From NCBI GenBank assembly GCA_017303635.1, contig JAFLCG010000002.1, positions 530,918-594,917 on the forward strand: a stretch of DNA of 64,000 nt, written 5' to 3'. The DNA is from Anaerolineae bacterium. GTDB lineage: Bacteria; Chloroflexota; Anaerolineae; Aggregatilineales; Phototrophicaceae. The translations under genes and the position numbers were made by a program. How positions within the stretch are numbered: position 1 is the first letter of the stretch; every line of letters begins with the position of its first letter. Below, one piece after another: positions 18,042 to 26,840 of this stretch. A model generated the notes under the pieces. The model was not told the DNA's origin and made no database searches. It saw only the letters and a list, made by a program, of their open reading frames with translations.

Positions 18042-19523
18042 ATGCTGATCCGTCGCTGGGTTCTACTCATGGTCGCCCTGGGACTGAGTGTCGGCGTTCT
18101 CCAGGCTGCACCGCCCCAACAGGAGGGCGGCGGACTTCGCAACCCGCTCAACCTGAGCGGGCCAGACCCGTGGCTGCAATACTATGACGGCTACTACTAT
18201 CTGGCGACCACCACGGGTTCATCTTCCCTGACCATGCGCCGTTCACCCACCCTGGGCGGGCTGAAAACCAGCTCGCCCGTGCAGATTTATGCCGAAACCG
18301 AGCCGTCGCGCTGCTGTAATATGTGGGCACCGGAGTTTCACTTGCTGGATGGCCCTAACGGCCCGCGCTGGTATTACTACTACTCGGCAGGGACTTCCGA
18401 TACGCTTGATAACCAGCACACCCATGTGCTGGAAAGCGCCGGAACCGACCCGATGGGGCCGTACACCTACAAAGCGCGTATTTTTGACCCGGTCAATGAC
18501 ACCTGGGCGATTGATGGCAGCATCCTGCAAATCGACGGGGCGCTCTATTTCCTCTTCTCGTCATGGGTCGGGCCGAACCAATCCCTGTTCATCGCCCCCA
18601 TGAGTGACCCCTGGACTCTGAGCGGCCCGCGCGTCCTGATCGCTGAACCGCAGTACGATTGGGAACGCAGCGGCCTGAACGTCAATGAAGGCCCGGTCGC
18701 GCTCTACCACCAGGACAAGGTCTTCATCATCTACTCGGCCAGCTACTGCGCCACGCCAGATTACAGCCTGGGGATGTTGACCTGGACGGGCGGCGATCCC
18801 TTGAGCCCACAGTCGTGGGTCAAGCATCCGGAACCGCTTTTTGAGCGGTCGGATGCCAACGGGGTCTTTGGGCCGGGGCATAATGGCTTCTTCACCTCAC
18901 CGGATGGGACCGAAAACTGGATCGTCTATCACGCCAATGACTCGGCTGCCGGGGTCTGTGATCCGCAACGGACGACCCGCGTTCAGAAATTCACCTGGAA
19001 TGAGGATGGCACACCCAACTTTGGCGTCCCGGTCCCGCTGACGGAGACGATCGCGCTGCCTTCCGGCGATACTGGCGGGGACCCGATGCCGGATATCACC
19101 CAGGCGCTCACCCGCTTTGCCGCCTATGGGCTGGATGAGGCTTACCTGCGCCATGTTGATGTGGCCGTCCGGGTGGATTTCACCATCAATCCGGCGATGG
19201 ATGCGCGCTTCTTCCTGCGTTCCGGGCTGGCGGAAACCGCGGCGGTCTCGATTGAGGCGGCCAATATGCCGGGTTACTACCTGCGGCATCAGGGCAATGC
19301 CATCGTCTTTGCCCCCAATGATGGCTCAGCCGAGTTCGCGGCGGCAGCGACCTGGTGGCGGCGGCCCGGTCTGGCCGACCCGAACTGGACATCCTTTGAG
19401 TCCTACAGCCAACCGGGGAAATACATCGGGCAGCAATTCGGGGTGATGGCGCTGGTCGATCAGGCGGCGATCAGCACCAACCGCGCCCGCGCGGACGCCA
19501 CTTTCCAGCTTGAAGGCGGCTAA
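18042..19523 (+). CDS. Secreted GH43 glycosidase with C-terminal CBM42 (AbfB) arabinose-binding domain
   Basis: 493 residues. The ATG at 18042 is chosen because AAAGGAGG precedes it and a clean Sec signal peptide (cleavage after about residue 22) follows; an upstream ATG in the same frame lies inside the GH2 gene. GH43 inverting triad: base Asp42 in SGPDPW, pKa modulator Asp158 in WAIDGS, acid Glu216 in NVNEGP. From about residue 355 an AbfB/CBM42 beta-trefoil begins (RHVDVAVRVDF, YYLRHQGNAIVFAP, SFESYSQPGKYIG), which binds arabinofuranose side chains. Together they suggest an extracellular arabinofuranosidase or arabinanase attached to arabinan or arabinoxylan. It ends the plus-strand operon, 13 bp after GH2. 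Confidence 0.93.
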   Translation: MLIRRWVLLMVALGLSVGVLQAAPPQQEGGGLRNPLNLSGPDPWLQYYDGYYYLATTTGSSSLTMRRSPTLGGLKTSSPVQIYAETEPSRCCNMWAPEFHLLDGPNGPRWYYYYSAGTSDTLDNQHTHVLESAGTDPMGPYTYKARIFDPVNDTWAIDGSILQIDGALYFLFSSWVGPNQSLFIAPMSDPWTLSGPRVLIAEPQYDWERSGLNVNEGPVALYHQDKVFIIYSASYCATPDYSLGMLTWTGGDPLSPQSWVKHPEPLFERSDANGVFGPGHNGFFTSPDGTENWIVYHANDSAAGVCDPQRTTRVQKFTWNEDGTPNFGVPVPLTETIALPSGDTGGDPMPDITQALTRFAAYGLDEAYLRHVDVAVRVDFTINPAMDARFFLRSGLAETAAVSIEAANMPGYYLRHQGNAIVFAPNDGSAEFAAAATWWRRPGLADPNWTSFESYSQPGKYIGQQFGVMALVDQAAISTNRARADATFQLEGG

Positions 19524-19785
19524 CCGGTTGGGGAGTGGTTCATTTTGCGGCGGCGGCGGCGACGGCGGCGCTTCAGTCAACCGTCGGGCATTAAGGCGGT
19601 TATGGGAAGGTTGTCGTCGTCGGCCCCCTGGTGACTGGTTCCAGTGTGAGCGCATTTACAAACTGGACAGCGTTGACAGATTGGGGCAGCCCATCCGGTC
19701 AAAATCACGCGCTCACACCAGGACTATCGCATTAACATTGCTAAGCGGGCATCAGGGTTCAGGACATCCTGTAGTCTGAGAGCGC

Positions 19786-19809
19786 GGACAGCATGAATGC
19801 TGTCCCTAC
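19786..19809. repeat. GTAGGG-type dispersed hairpin
   Basis: GGACAGCAT and ATGCTGTCC form a perfect 9-bp stem with a 2-nt loop, followed by CTAC, so the opposite strand begins GTAGGGACAGC. The same signature is seen at 14485 and 16200. Confidence 0.6.
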
Positions 19810-20012
19810 AAATCCGCTGTGATCGTTCATGGATCCAGCGAACCTTTGATGCGATTGTCCTGATGATGCTACGTACTTAGTACCAAGAATGCAAAGGTTT
19901 GAGGGAGCTTGGTTGCGTTGATGGCGTTGGCGAAGTCGGCAAGCTCCAATTGGTGCTGAAGGCAGGGGAGGCCAGCGTGTCGCCAGCCCGTGCAGGGAAT
20001 GAATTACTCCTC

Positions 20013-20223
20013 CTTTCACGCTTGATGAGATAATAGTATCGCGCCAAGCATCATTGTGGGGGTAGGGGCCTCACCCCCCGCCCCCTCTCCGTTCACGCCC
20101 CTTACGCCTCTGAAGGGCTGAGACGATGCGAGATTCGGGGCGTGGGAGAGGGGGAGTCCGGAGTCTATGCGGCACATTATAGAATCTGCACCACCCCTAC
20201 TTTCACGCTTGATGAGATAATAG
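20013..20223. repeat. Repeat element flanked by a 24-bp direct repeat
   Basis: An identical 24-bp sequence, beginning CTTTCACGCTTGATGAGATA, occurs at 20013-20036 and 20200-20223. Between them lies a C-rich/G-rich inverted repeat (CCCCCTCTCC at 20081-20090 and CACGCCCC pairing with GGGGCGTG and GGAGAGGGGG around 20137-20154), related to the dispersed CCCTC repeats. Confidence 0.75.
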
Positions 20224-20237
20224 CAGAAACCAAATGA

Positions 20238-20263
20238 AAAATCGGAACATATGTTCCGATTTT
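20238..20263. terminator. Bidirectional rho-independent terminator
   Basis: Perfect 26-bp palindrome with arms AAAATCGGAACAT and ATGTTCCGATTTT. It works as stem plus U-run on both strands and sits between the convergent GH43 and beta-propeller genes. Confidence 0.75.
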
Positions 20264-20309
20264 GAAGTCTAGTATCGTACTCAAATGTTGTCGTCAATGC
20301 TTCCATTGT

Positions 20310-21809
20310 CTAGCCGCTGGAGCAAGTAATCTGTTGACCACTGCTGGTTACAGCCGAAATCTCCCCGCCATCAACGATTGAAGTAATGCGGTTGCCATCC
20401 CAATGCGCCAAATTCCAATAGGGGCGTCCGGAGCCTTGAAGATTGGTTCGGCACAACATCAAATCATCTCCCCGCAACCAGGTGAAGTTATGGCTCCGCG
20501 TCATCAGTAGTGTATGGTTGTTACGGTCACGGACGTAGAGCAGGGCAGCACGAGAAAAGAAAGTGCTGAAAGCCCATAATCCCGTCTCGCTCCACCGCGG
20601 CAGGCTGTTATGAAAATCCGGATTGCTCGTGAGATTTTCGACCTGCTCTCCATCCCATGCGAGACCCTGAATACTATCCTGACCCGGTGGTGTGGCTGAA
20701 AACATGAGTCGCCCGTCCTCTAGCCAGCGCAGGGCGGTGGGACTGAGATCGGGACCAACCACTTGAAACGTATTGCGATCTGGCAATGTACCCGCGTAGG
20801 ACGTACCATCCCAGACTAGGATGCGAGGAATTAGGTAAGAATAATCCGGCCCCTGAACCCATTCCGCAGAAAGAAAGGCGATCTTTCCATCCATACTCCA
20901 TACAGGGTACGAATCATGCAAGTCGACTTGCTGACTGAGATTGATGCTGGAATACCCATCCCAGATGTAGATTTCCCCACGATACTCTTGTGTGGTTTCA
21001 GCCTGTTTAGCGACGGCAAAAGCCAAGCGCCCATCCTGACTCCAGGCCAGATGGTTGTAAACCGTACTATCGCGGGCAAACAAAGGTGGCATGATGTCGA
21101 TAGTTTCGCTGCCATCCCACACGTATAGTCTGTTGCTACCATCTGGGAAGCTGACAATAAAACTCAACTGGGTGCTGTCTGGACTCCATTCGCGTCGGTA
21201 ATTTTGCAGGCGTACCGAATCGTCTATCCCAAATGGCAAGAGAGGCTGGATGGTTGCGCCATCCCAGATATATGCCAGTTCCGTGTCCGCATCCACCTGC
21301 GCCCTAATCATCAAATAACGTCCATTAGGACTCCAGTCGGCATCGATTCGCTGAAATGTGATTACCTCCTCAGTCAAGGGAATGGTGACGTTGTTCTTTC
21401 CATTCCAGATCACGAGGCTGGCGTTGCCCGTCGCATCAATTGACTCCAGTGCCAATATCTGCCCATCCAGACTCCACGCCAATGGTCGATCATCGGAACC
21501 TAAATGGGGAGAAAGGTTGATCGGTGGTACGTCCGAGGCATGGGTATCCAGTACATAGATGTCCAGATCACCATTAGCATCCACCGTATAGGCCAATCGT
21601 CCAGAACTGCTGAGGCTGTATTCCGGGAAGAAATCACCGGCCATGATTCGCCTATTCGCTTTTGTGTGGGTGTTGTAGTAGCCGAAGATAGTCGTACGGG
21701 ATACGGAAGTTCGGTATGCGATGATTTCTCCAGTTTCCGGTTGACCAACAGCCGGAGCAGGCATCAGCAGGAGTATCGTTAGAAAAGTAAGGAACAGGCG
21801 GGCTTCCAT
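20310..21809 (-). CDS. Secreted WD40-like (PD40/TolB-type) beta-propeller protein
   Basis: 499 residues with a Sec signal peptide (cleavage after about residue 22, VGQPETG). The rest is a series of about 45-55-residue repeats with the pattern W-S-x-D-G-x-L/I-A-F followed by x-I-Y-V/I-W-D-G, for example LAWSLDGQILALES, WSPNGRYLMIRA, LAWSQDGRLAFAV and PVWSMDGKIAFLS, as in TolB-like propellers. No catalytic residues recognised. It may bind polysaccharide or protein at the cell surface; its position between the two arabinan operons is the only functional hint. Its GC looks slightly lower than the GH genes. Confidence 0.85.
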   Translation of the reverse strand: MEARLFLTFLTILLLMPAPAVGQPETGEIIAYRTSVSRTTIFGYYNTHTKANRRIMAGDFFPEYSLSSSGRLAYTVDANGDLDIYVLDTHASDVPPINLSPHLGSDDRPLAWSLDGQILALESIDATGNASLVIWNGKNNVTIPLTEEVITFQRIDADWSPNGRYLMIRAQVDADTELAYIWDGATIQPLLPFGIDDSVRLQNYRREWSPDSTQLSFIVSFPDGSNRLYVWDGSETIDIMPPLFARDSTVYNHLAWSQDGRLAFAVAKQAETTQEYRGEIYIWDGYSSINLSQQVDLHDSYPVWSMDGKIAFLSAEWVQGPDYSYLIPRILVWDGTSYAGTLPDRNTFQVVGPDLSPTALRWLEDGRLMFSATPPGQDSIQGLAWDGEQVENLTSNPDFHNSLPRWSETGLWAFSTFFSRAALLYVRDRNNHTLLMTRSHNFTWLRGDDLMLCRTNLQGSGRPYWNLAHWDGNRITSIVDGGEISAVTSSGQQITCSSG

Positions 21810-21991
21810 GAGATTTACCTATTGATCGGCAGAATTTCACGCAAAAGGGAGCTTATCTGGAACAGTTTGTTTCAACCACAAATAGCGGTTTGTCGTAGGG
21901 AAATCAGCGGGGAATGTACATACGTCAAAGCAGACGGACGCCTTGAATGGCGTCCGCATGAGCCAACATCTTTTGTCCAGCGGGGTGGAGG

Positions 21992-23017
21992 TCAGGCGGT
22001 AGTCACAACCGCAGGCCAGCCGTCAGCGTCCCATGCCAATGGGTCAATATGCAGGGTGGGGATGCCTGTATTCTGGGCATCGTAAGCGTGGTAGACGATG
22101 TAATCGGCGTCCGGCTCCCGCAGGATGGCATTGTGCCCCGGCCCTTTCCAGCGGTCAGTTGGGAAGGTGATCTGTGTCCCGCCGCCCTGGAGCATCTCGA
22201 CTCCGTCCCGATCCACATATGGCCCGGTGATGCTGGCTGACCGACCGACGCGTACGTTATAGGTGCTCTCCCGCCCACGGCAGCAGAAATCAAATGAGAC
22301 AAACAGGTAATAGTAGTCGTCGTGGCGAATGAGGAAGGGGGCTTCCACCGCGCCGGAATTCTCGGTGCGCTGCGCCAGAGAATAGAGGGTTGTATCCTCT
22401 GCCGAGAGTTTGCCGGTGGCCGGGTCCAGCCGCCGCATTTTGATGCCCGTCCAGAAGCTGCCGAAGGCCAACCAAGGATTGCCATCGGCATCCACGATGA
22501 AATTCGCATCAATACAGTTGTAGGTGCTGGCTCCGGTCGATTCGATCACCAGCCCTTCATCGGTCCAGGCATAGGCCGGGTCTTCGCTATCCAGCGTCGG
22601 GTTGGTCGCCAGCCCGATCACCGAGCGATTGCTGCCAAAGGTAGACACAGCATAGTAGAGGTGATACTTGCCGTTCCAGTACGAGATGTCTGGCGCCCAC
22701 ATATCGCCCTGGTTGGGGATCGCTTCCCGCACCCAGTCCGGGGGCTGGTCAAAGACTTTTGACGGCGAGGGTTTATCCCAGTTCAGCAAGTCGGGCGAGG
22801 TGCGGATGCGGATGCCCGGCCCGGTGCAGAACAGGACATACTGCTCGCCTGCTTTGATGATGACCGGATCATGAATGTGGCGAATATCACCACCGAGTTC
22901 AAGCTGCATGGCCTGTGCTACCTGGTCAAACGGCAAAAAACGCCTGCCGAGCAGCGCCCCGCCCAGGGCCAGACCGGAGCGGATAAACGAACGGCGGGTG
23001 AGCGCATGGTAAGGCAT
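21992..23017 (-). CDS. Tat-exported GH43 endo-alpha-1,5-L-arabinanase-like enzyme
   Basis: 341 residues. The N-terminus TRRSFIRSGLALGG is a twin-arginine signal. The five-bladed GH43 propeller starts at RHIHDPVII with base Asp50; pKa modulator Asp170 is in NCIDANF and acid Glu225 in AVEAPF. MWAPDISYWNGKYHLYY, FGSFWTGIKM and the GPGHNA histidine motif are specific to the arabinanase branch. It would cut the alpha-1,5-arabinan backbone outside the cell. Last gene of the minus-strand arm, 26 bp after GH127. Confidence 0.92.
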   Translation of the reverse strand: MPYHALTRRSFIRSGLALGGALLGRRFLPFDQVAQAMQLELGGDIRHIHDPVIIKAGEQYVLFCTGPGIRIRTSPDLLNWDKPSPSKVFDQPPDWVREAIPNQGDMWAPDISYWNGKYHLYYAVSTFGSNRSVIGLATNPTLDSEDPAYAWTDEGLVIESTGASTYNCIDANFIVDADGNPWLAFGSFWTGIKMRRLDPATGKLSAEDTTLYSLAQRTENSGAVEAPFLIRHDDYYYLFVSFDFCCRGRESTYNVRVGRSASITGPYVDRDGVEMLQGGGTQITFPTDRWKGPGHNAILREPDADYIVYHAYDAQNTGIPTLHIDPLAWDADGWPAVVTTA

Positions 23018-23043
23018 AGTCCCTCAATTGGATAATGGGTCAA

Positions 23044-24942
23044 TCAGTGCGTCCGCAGCCAGACCACCATCGGGCCAGGATCACGATTGGCCCAGGCGAA
23101 GTACGGAATGGCTTTGAAGGCGGCGGTTGTAGACTGCGACCCGGAAGCCGGGCGACGGGGACGGTACAAGGCCGCCTGATCCCACGCCAGATCCGCCGCT
23201 GCCACCTGGGCCGTCCCCTGCACGATGCTGACGCCGCCCGCCAGATCGGGGGCAGCGCTGACCGTCAACGGAGCATCATCGGGCAGCAGCAGCAGTCGCA
23301 CATCCACGCCGGGGTTATCAACTGCTTCGAGGCAGTAGAGCACCGGCCCGCGCATCAGCGCCACGCGCCCCTGATTATCCACTGCCAGCGGGTGGCTTTC
23401 AATCCGTTCGACCGGCATGGGTAGATCCAGCGTGATCTGATCACCGGAGCGCCATTCACGGGAAAGGGTCACATAACCTTTGACCGGGGTCAGCGTGATG
23501 GCTTGCCCATTGACGGTCAGCGCCCAGCCTTCCCGCACCCAACCGGGTATCCGCAGCTTCAGGTCATACTGCCCGGCAGTCTGGGTGGTCAGGCTGACTT
23601 TCCCATCCCAGGGATATTGCGTTTGCTGGGCAAGTTCAATCGAGCGGCCATCGGGCAGGGTGATGCTGGCGCTATTGCTGGCGTAATGGTGCGCCCAGAC
23701 CGTGTTCTCGCTGACGGTATAGAGATAGCCAGGGAGGGAGGCCAGCGTGCGGGAAACGTTCGAGGGACAGCAGGCCACCGGGAACCACTGCTGACGGCGA
23801 TGGGCGCCGTCGTCCAAGAGGGGATTCTGATAGTAGTAGGCGGTGCCATCCAGCGAAATGCCGGAGAGGACGCTGTTATACAGCGCCACTTCCATCTGGT
23901 CGGCAAACCGTCCGTCACCCTCCAGCATCAGCATCCGCCAGTTCCACATGAAGCTGGCGACGCTGGCACAGGTTTCGGTATGGGCGCGGCCCGGCGGCAG
24001 TTCGTAGTCCGTACCAAAGCCTTCGTTCTCGTGGCGGGAGCCTAGCCCACCGTTGATATACATCTGGCGGGTGGTCATGCTCTCCCACATGCGTTCGAGC
24101 GCCGTCCGCAGCGCCGGTTCCCCGGTTTCGCTGTAGAGGTCGGTCGCGCCGCAGTTGAGATAGACCGCCCGTACAGAATGCCCTTCCAAACGGTTCAACT
24201 CGCGGAACGGCAGGTGATCCTGATGATAGGCCTTGTCAAAGCGCCCGAAAGGATTGCCCAGCCGCCCATACCCCCGCGCATCGATGAAGTACTGCACCTG
24301 ATCGAGATACTTCTGGTCGCCCGTCACCCGGTAAAGTTCCGCCAGCGCCATTTCGATTTCCGGGTGTCCATCAGTGCCAAAGACCTTGCCCTGCTCCTCC
24401 GGACCGAAGCGGGCGCAAATGTGGTCCGCAAATTTGATGGCTACGTCCAGCAGATTGCGCTTGCCGGTGGTGCGGTGATGCGCGACTGCGGCCTGGATCA
24501 GATGCCCGGCGCAGTACATTTCGTGATAGTCAAAGTTCGTCCAGCGGCGTTTTTCGCGCTCGCCCATGAAGTAGCTGTTCAGGTAGCCATCCGGCTGTTG
24601 GGCCGCAGCGATCTCATCGACCAGCGAATCCACCAGGGCATCCAGTTCCGGGTCGGGTTGACCGGCAAACTGCCAACCCGCCGCCTCCAGCAGCTTGTAG
24701 ATATCGGAGTCGTTGAAGAACCAGCCTTCAAACTGGCCTTCTTTCCGACCACTGGCGACGCGCAGATTATCAACGCGCCCGGTGGATTCACACAGGCTGG
24801 CCTGACCGGGGATGATGACTTCCCGGTTGAGCTGGCGGCGCGCTGACCAGAAGGTGTCGGTCAGGGTGACGGCATCCACGGCGACCGGGCGCAGCTGTGC
24901 AAAAGGACTACGAGTGGTATCCACAACGGGTGCAAATGCCAT
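23044..24942 (-). CDS. Beta-L-arabinofuranosidase, GH127
   Basis: 632 residues, full length for GH127 (HypBA1 type), no signal peptide, so probably cytoplasmic. An (alpha/alpha)6 barrel covers most of the chain, with TDTFWSARRQLNREVIIPGQ at the start and DGYLNSYF around residues 118-125. The zinc/cysteine active site is visible: Glu323 in AHTETCA and the Cys391-Cys392 pair in VACCPSNVSR, the family having a cysteine nucleophile. It releases L-arabinose from beta-L-arabinofuranosyl oligosaccharides, as on hydroxyproline-rich plant glycoproteins, widening the locus beyond alpha-linked arabinan. It lies 12 bp after the permease stop. Confidence 0.94.
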   Translation of the reverse strand: MAFAPVVDTTRSPFAQLRPVAVDAVTLTDTFWSARRQLNREVIIPGQASLCESTGRVDNLRVASGRKEGQFEGWFFNDSDIYKLLEAAGWQFAGQPDPELDALVDSLVDEIAAAQQPDGYLNSYFMGEREKRRWTNFDYHEMYCAGHLIQAAVAHHRTTGKRNLLDVAIKFADHICARFGPEEQGKVFGTDGHPEIEMALAELYRVTGDQKYLDQVQYFIDARGYGRLGNPFGRFDKAYHQDHLPFRELNRLEGHSVRAVYLNCGATDLYSETGEPALRTALERMWESMTTRQMYINGGLGSRHENEGFGTDYELPPGRAHTETCASVASFMWNWRMLMLEGDGRFADQMEVALYNSVLSGISLDGTAYYYQNPLLDDGAHRRQQWFPVACCPSNVSRTLASLPGYLYTVSENTVWAHHYASNSASITLPDGRSIELAQQTQYPWDGKVSLTTQTAGQYDLKLRIPGWVREGWALTVNGQAITLTPVKGYVTLSREWRSGDQITLDLPMPVERIESHPLAVDNQGRVALMRGPVLYCLEAVDNPGVDVRLLLLPDDAPLTVSAAPDLAGGVSIVQGTAQVAAADLAWDQAALYRPRRPASGSQSTTAAFKAIPYFAWANRDPGPMVVWLRTH

Positions 24943-24954
24943 GATAAAAATGCC

Positions 24955-25830
24955 TCAGCCTTTCAATGCGCCGCCGGTCAAGCCGCCGACGTAGTAGCGT
25001 TGTAAGAGCAGGAAAATCAGCACGCAGGGGATGATGCTCACCATCAGGCCCGCTTGCAGCGCCCCCCAGTCAATGGCGCCGTAGTAGCCACTCCGCACAC
25101 TGGTGAGCAGAATCGGCAGGGTGAAATTGGCCTCTTTGGTCATGAAGATCAGCGCCGCCAGGAATTCGTTCCACGAGTTCAGGAACGCGTAGATGCCGAC
25201 GGTGATGATGCCAGGGCGCACCAGGGCGAACATCACCCGATAGAGCATGGAAAGGGCGCTGCACCCATCCAGCAGGGCGGCTTCCTCGATCTCACGCGGG
25301 ACGCTGGCGAACGAGTTCCGCATGATGAATACACCAAAGGGTAGTTGAAAGGTGATATAGACCAGCGACAGGCCAAAGAGGGTATTCTGCAGGCGCAACT
25401 GCGTCAGGATCAAGAATAGGGGGATCAGAATCGACTGGAACGGGATCATCAAGGTCGCCAAAATCAGCAGGAACGACACATTTTTCATCGGGAAGTTGAA
25501 CCGGGCAAAACCGTAGCCCGCCAGCGTGCTGAGGACGACCGAGCCGACCACCGTAATCAGCGCCGTGACGAGGCTGTTGCTGACGTAGGTCCAGACGCCT
25601 TTGCCATAGTTGTTCAGCTTGGCGTAATTCTCGAACTCAATGCGGGAAGGCAAGAAGGTCGGCGGTGAGGCCGAGGCTTCAGCCGGTGGCTTGACCGAAT
25701 TAATGCCTGTCCAGACAATCGGGAACAGAAACAGGATCGCCAGGACAATACAAACGATGTAAATCAGGACAGGCTGCCAGCGGATGGCAACGGGAGCACT
25801 ATTGGAACGCGGTTGAGCGGTGGTTGCCAT
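24955..25830 (-). CDS. Sugar ABC transporter permease (MalG-like), minus-arm importer
   Basis: 291 residues with six predicted membrane segments. The EAA loop is EEAALLDGCSALSMLYRVMF and the C-terminus LLQRYYVGGLTGGALKG is the usual MalG ending. Partner of the permease encoded 12 bp upstream; the pair serves the binding protein at 26841. No ATPase gene nearby. Confidence 0.93.
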   Translation of the reverse strand: MATTAQPRSNSAPVAIRWQPVLIYIVCIVLAILFLFPIVWTGINSVKPPAEASASPPTFLPSRIEFENYAKLNNYGKGVWTYVSNSLVTALITVVGSVVLSTLAGYGFARFNFPMKNVSFLLILATLMIPFQSILIPLFLILTQLRLQNTLFGLSLVYITFQLPFGVFIMRNSFASVPREIEEAALLDGCSALSMLYRVMFALVRPGIITVGIYAFLNSWNEFLAALIFMTKEANFTLPILLTSVRSGYYGAIDWGALQAGLMVSIIPCVLIFLLLQRYYVGGLTGGALKG

Positions 25831-25842
25831 AACGGAACTCCC

Positions 25843-26769
25843 TCAATAGGTCGTGTCATCACGCAGAATATACAGTTGAACGGCACTCAGAATGACCAGA
25901 ATCAGCAGCAGGATGATCGAGAGCGCTGCGCCATAGCCCAGGTTGAAGTTCGTGAAGGAATTCTTGTAAATCCAGTACACGACCGAAATCGTCTGGTTCT
26001 GTGGCCCGCCGGCAGTCATGATGTAAAACTGATCGAAGGCCAGGTAGGAACCGATGACCGACAGCACCAGCGCCAGCGCAAAGGTGCGGCGCATCAACGG
26101 CAGCATGATAAAGCGCATCCGCTGCCAGTAATTGGCCCCATCCACCTTGGCGACTTCATACAGTTCCGTCGGAATGGCCTGCATCCCGGCCAGCAGCAGG
26201 ATCATGGTGAAGCCCGCTGTTTTCCAGACGATCGAGACGATGATGGCAGGCATGACCGCGTTGGTATCCGCCAACCAGATGACCGGGCGCTCCATCAGCC
26301 CCAGTTGATTCAGCAGGCCGTTGATCGGCCCAACCCGGTCATTGAGCAGCCACACCCATAACAGGCTGGATGTCCCCAGACCAATGACCGCCGGTAAGAA
26401 GTAGATCGTGCGGAAGGTACCGATCAGCCGCAGCGGCAGATTGACCAGCAGCGCCAGAACAAAAGCCAGAATGAAGATGGCAGGGGTCACCAGCAGGGTA
26501 TAGCGCGTGGTGAACCACAGGCTGTTCCAAAACTGGCTATCCCGCGTCATATTGACATAATTTTCCAGACCGATAAAGCGGCTTTGACCAAGGAGCGGCC
26601 ACTGGTGCAGCGACATAAACGCCGTCATCAGCAACGGCAGGATGAAGAAGATGGTGGTGAAGATGATGGCGGGCAAAGCGAAAAAAAGCCCGGTATACCG
26701 CCGTCCGACCGGCGTCGTCTGTGCGGCACTGCGTGCAGCCGTATTGCGACGGAACGAAGCAATTCCCAC
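25843..26769 (-). CDS. Sugar ABC transporter permease (MalF-like), minus-arm importer
   Basis: 308 residues from the GTG at 26769, chosen because AAGGAAG sits 7 nt before it. An ATG at 26799 is possible but lies in the 3' part of a strong hairpin with no Shine-Dalgarno. After a basic N-terminus (FRRNTAARSA) come six predicted membrane segments; the EAA-type loop is YEVAKVDGANYWQRMRFIML. It should form the channel with the next permease. Confidence 0.9.
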   Translation of the reverse strand: MGIASFRRNTAARSAAQTTPVGRRYTGLFFALPAIIFTTIFFILPLLMTAFMSLHQWPLLGQSRFIGLENYVNMTRDSQFWNSLWFTTRYTLLVTPAIFILAFVLALLVNLPLRLIGTFRTIYFLPAVIGLGTSSLLWVWLLNDRVGPINGLLNQLGLMERPVIWLADTNAVMPAIIVSIVWKTAGFTMILLLAGMQAIPTELYEVAKVDGANYWQRMRFIMLPLMRRTFALALVLSVIGSYLAFDQFYIMTAGGPQNQTISVVYWIYKNSFTNFNLGYGAALSIILLLILVILSAVQLYILRDDTTY

Positions 26770-26797
26770 GTCCAGACTTCCTTTCAACTGCTCCGGC

Positions 26798-26825
26798 ATA
26801 GGGTGGGGGTTCGCCCCCACCCTAT
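26798..26825 (-). other. Intercistronic hairpin with TTCG/CGAA tetraloop
   Basis: Perfect 12-bp stem ATAGGGTGGGGG / CCCCCACCCTAT closed by TTCG on the plus strand (CGAA in the minus-strand RNA, a GNRA-like variant). It begins 15 bp after the binding-protein stop and precedes the permease start; no U-run. Expected to uncouple binding-protein and permease levels. Confidence 0.65.
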
Positions 26826-26840
26826 ACGGCTCAAGACGAA

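Larger units (their letters stand above)
19524..20309. other. 786-bp gene-poor region between convergent arms
   Basis: No convincing gene. It holds a short CGG-rich triplet run at about 19549-19571, a GTAGGG-type hairpin (19786-19809), a repeat element bounded by a 24-bp direct repeat (20013-20223) and a bidirectional terminator (20238-20263). Confidence 0.6.

Noticed and set aside
19549..19571. CGG-rich triplet run
   Set aside because: Too short and imperfect for a functional microsatellite claim; probably compositional.
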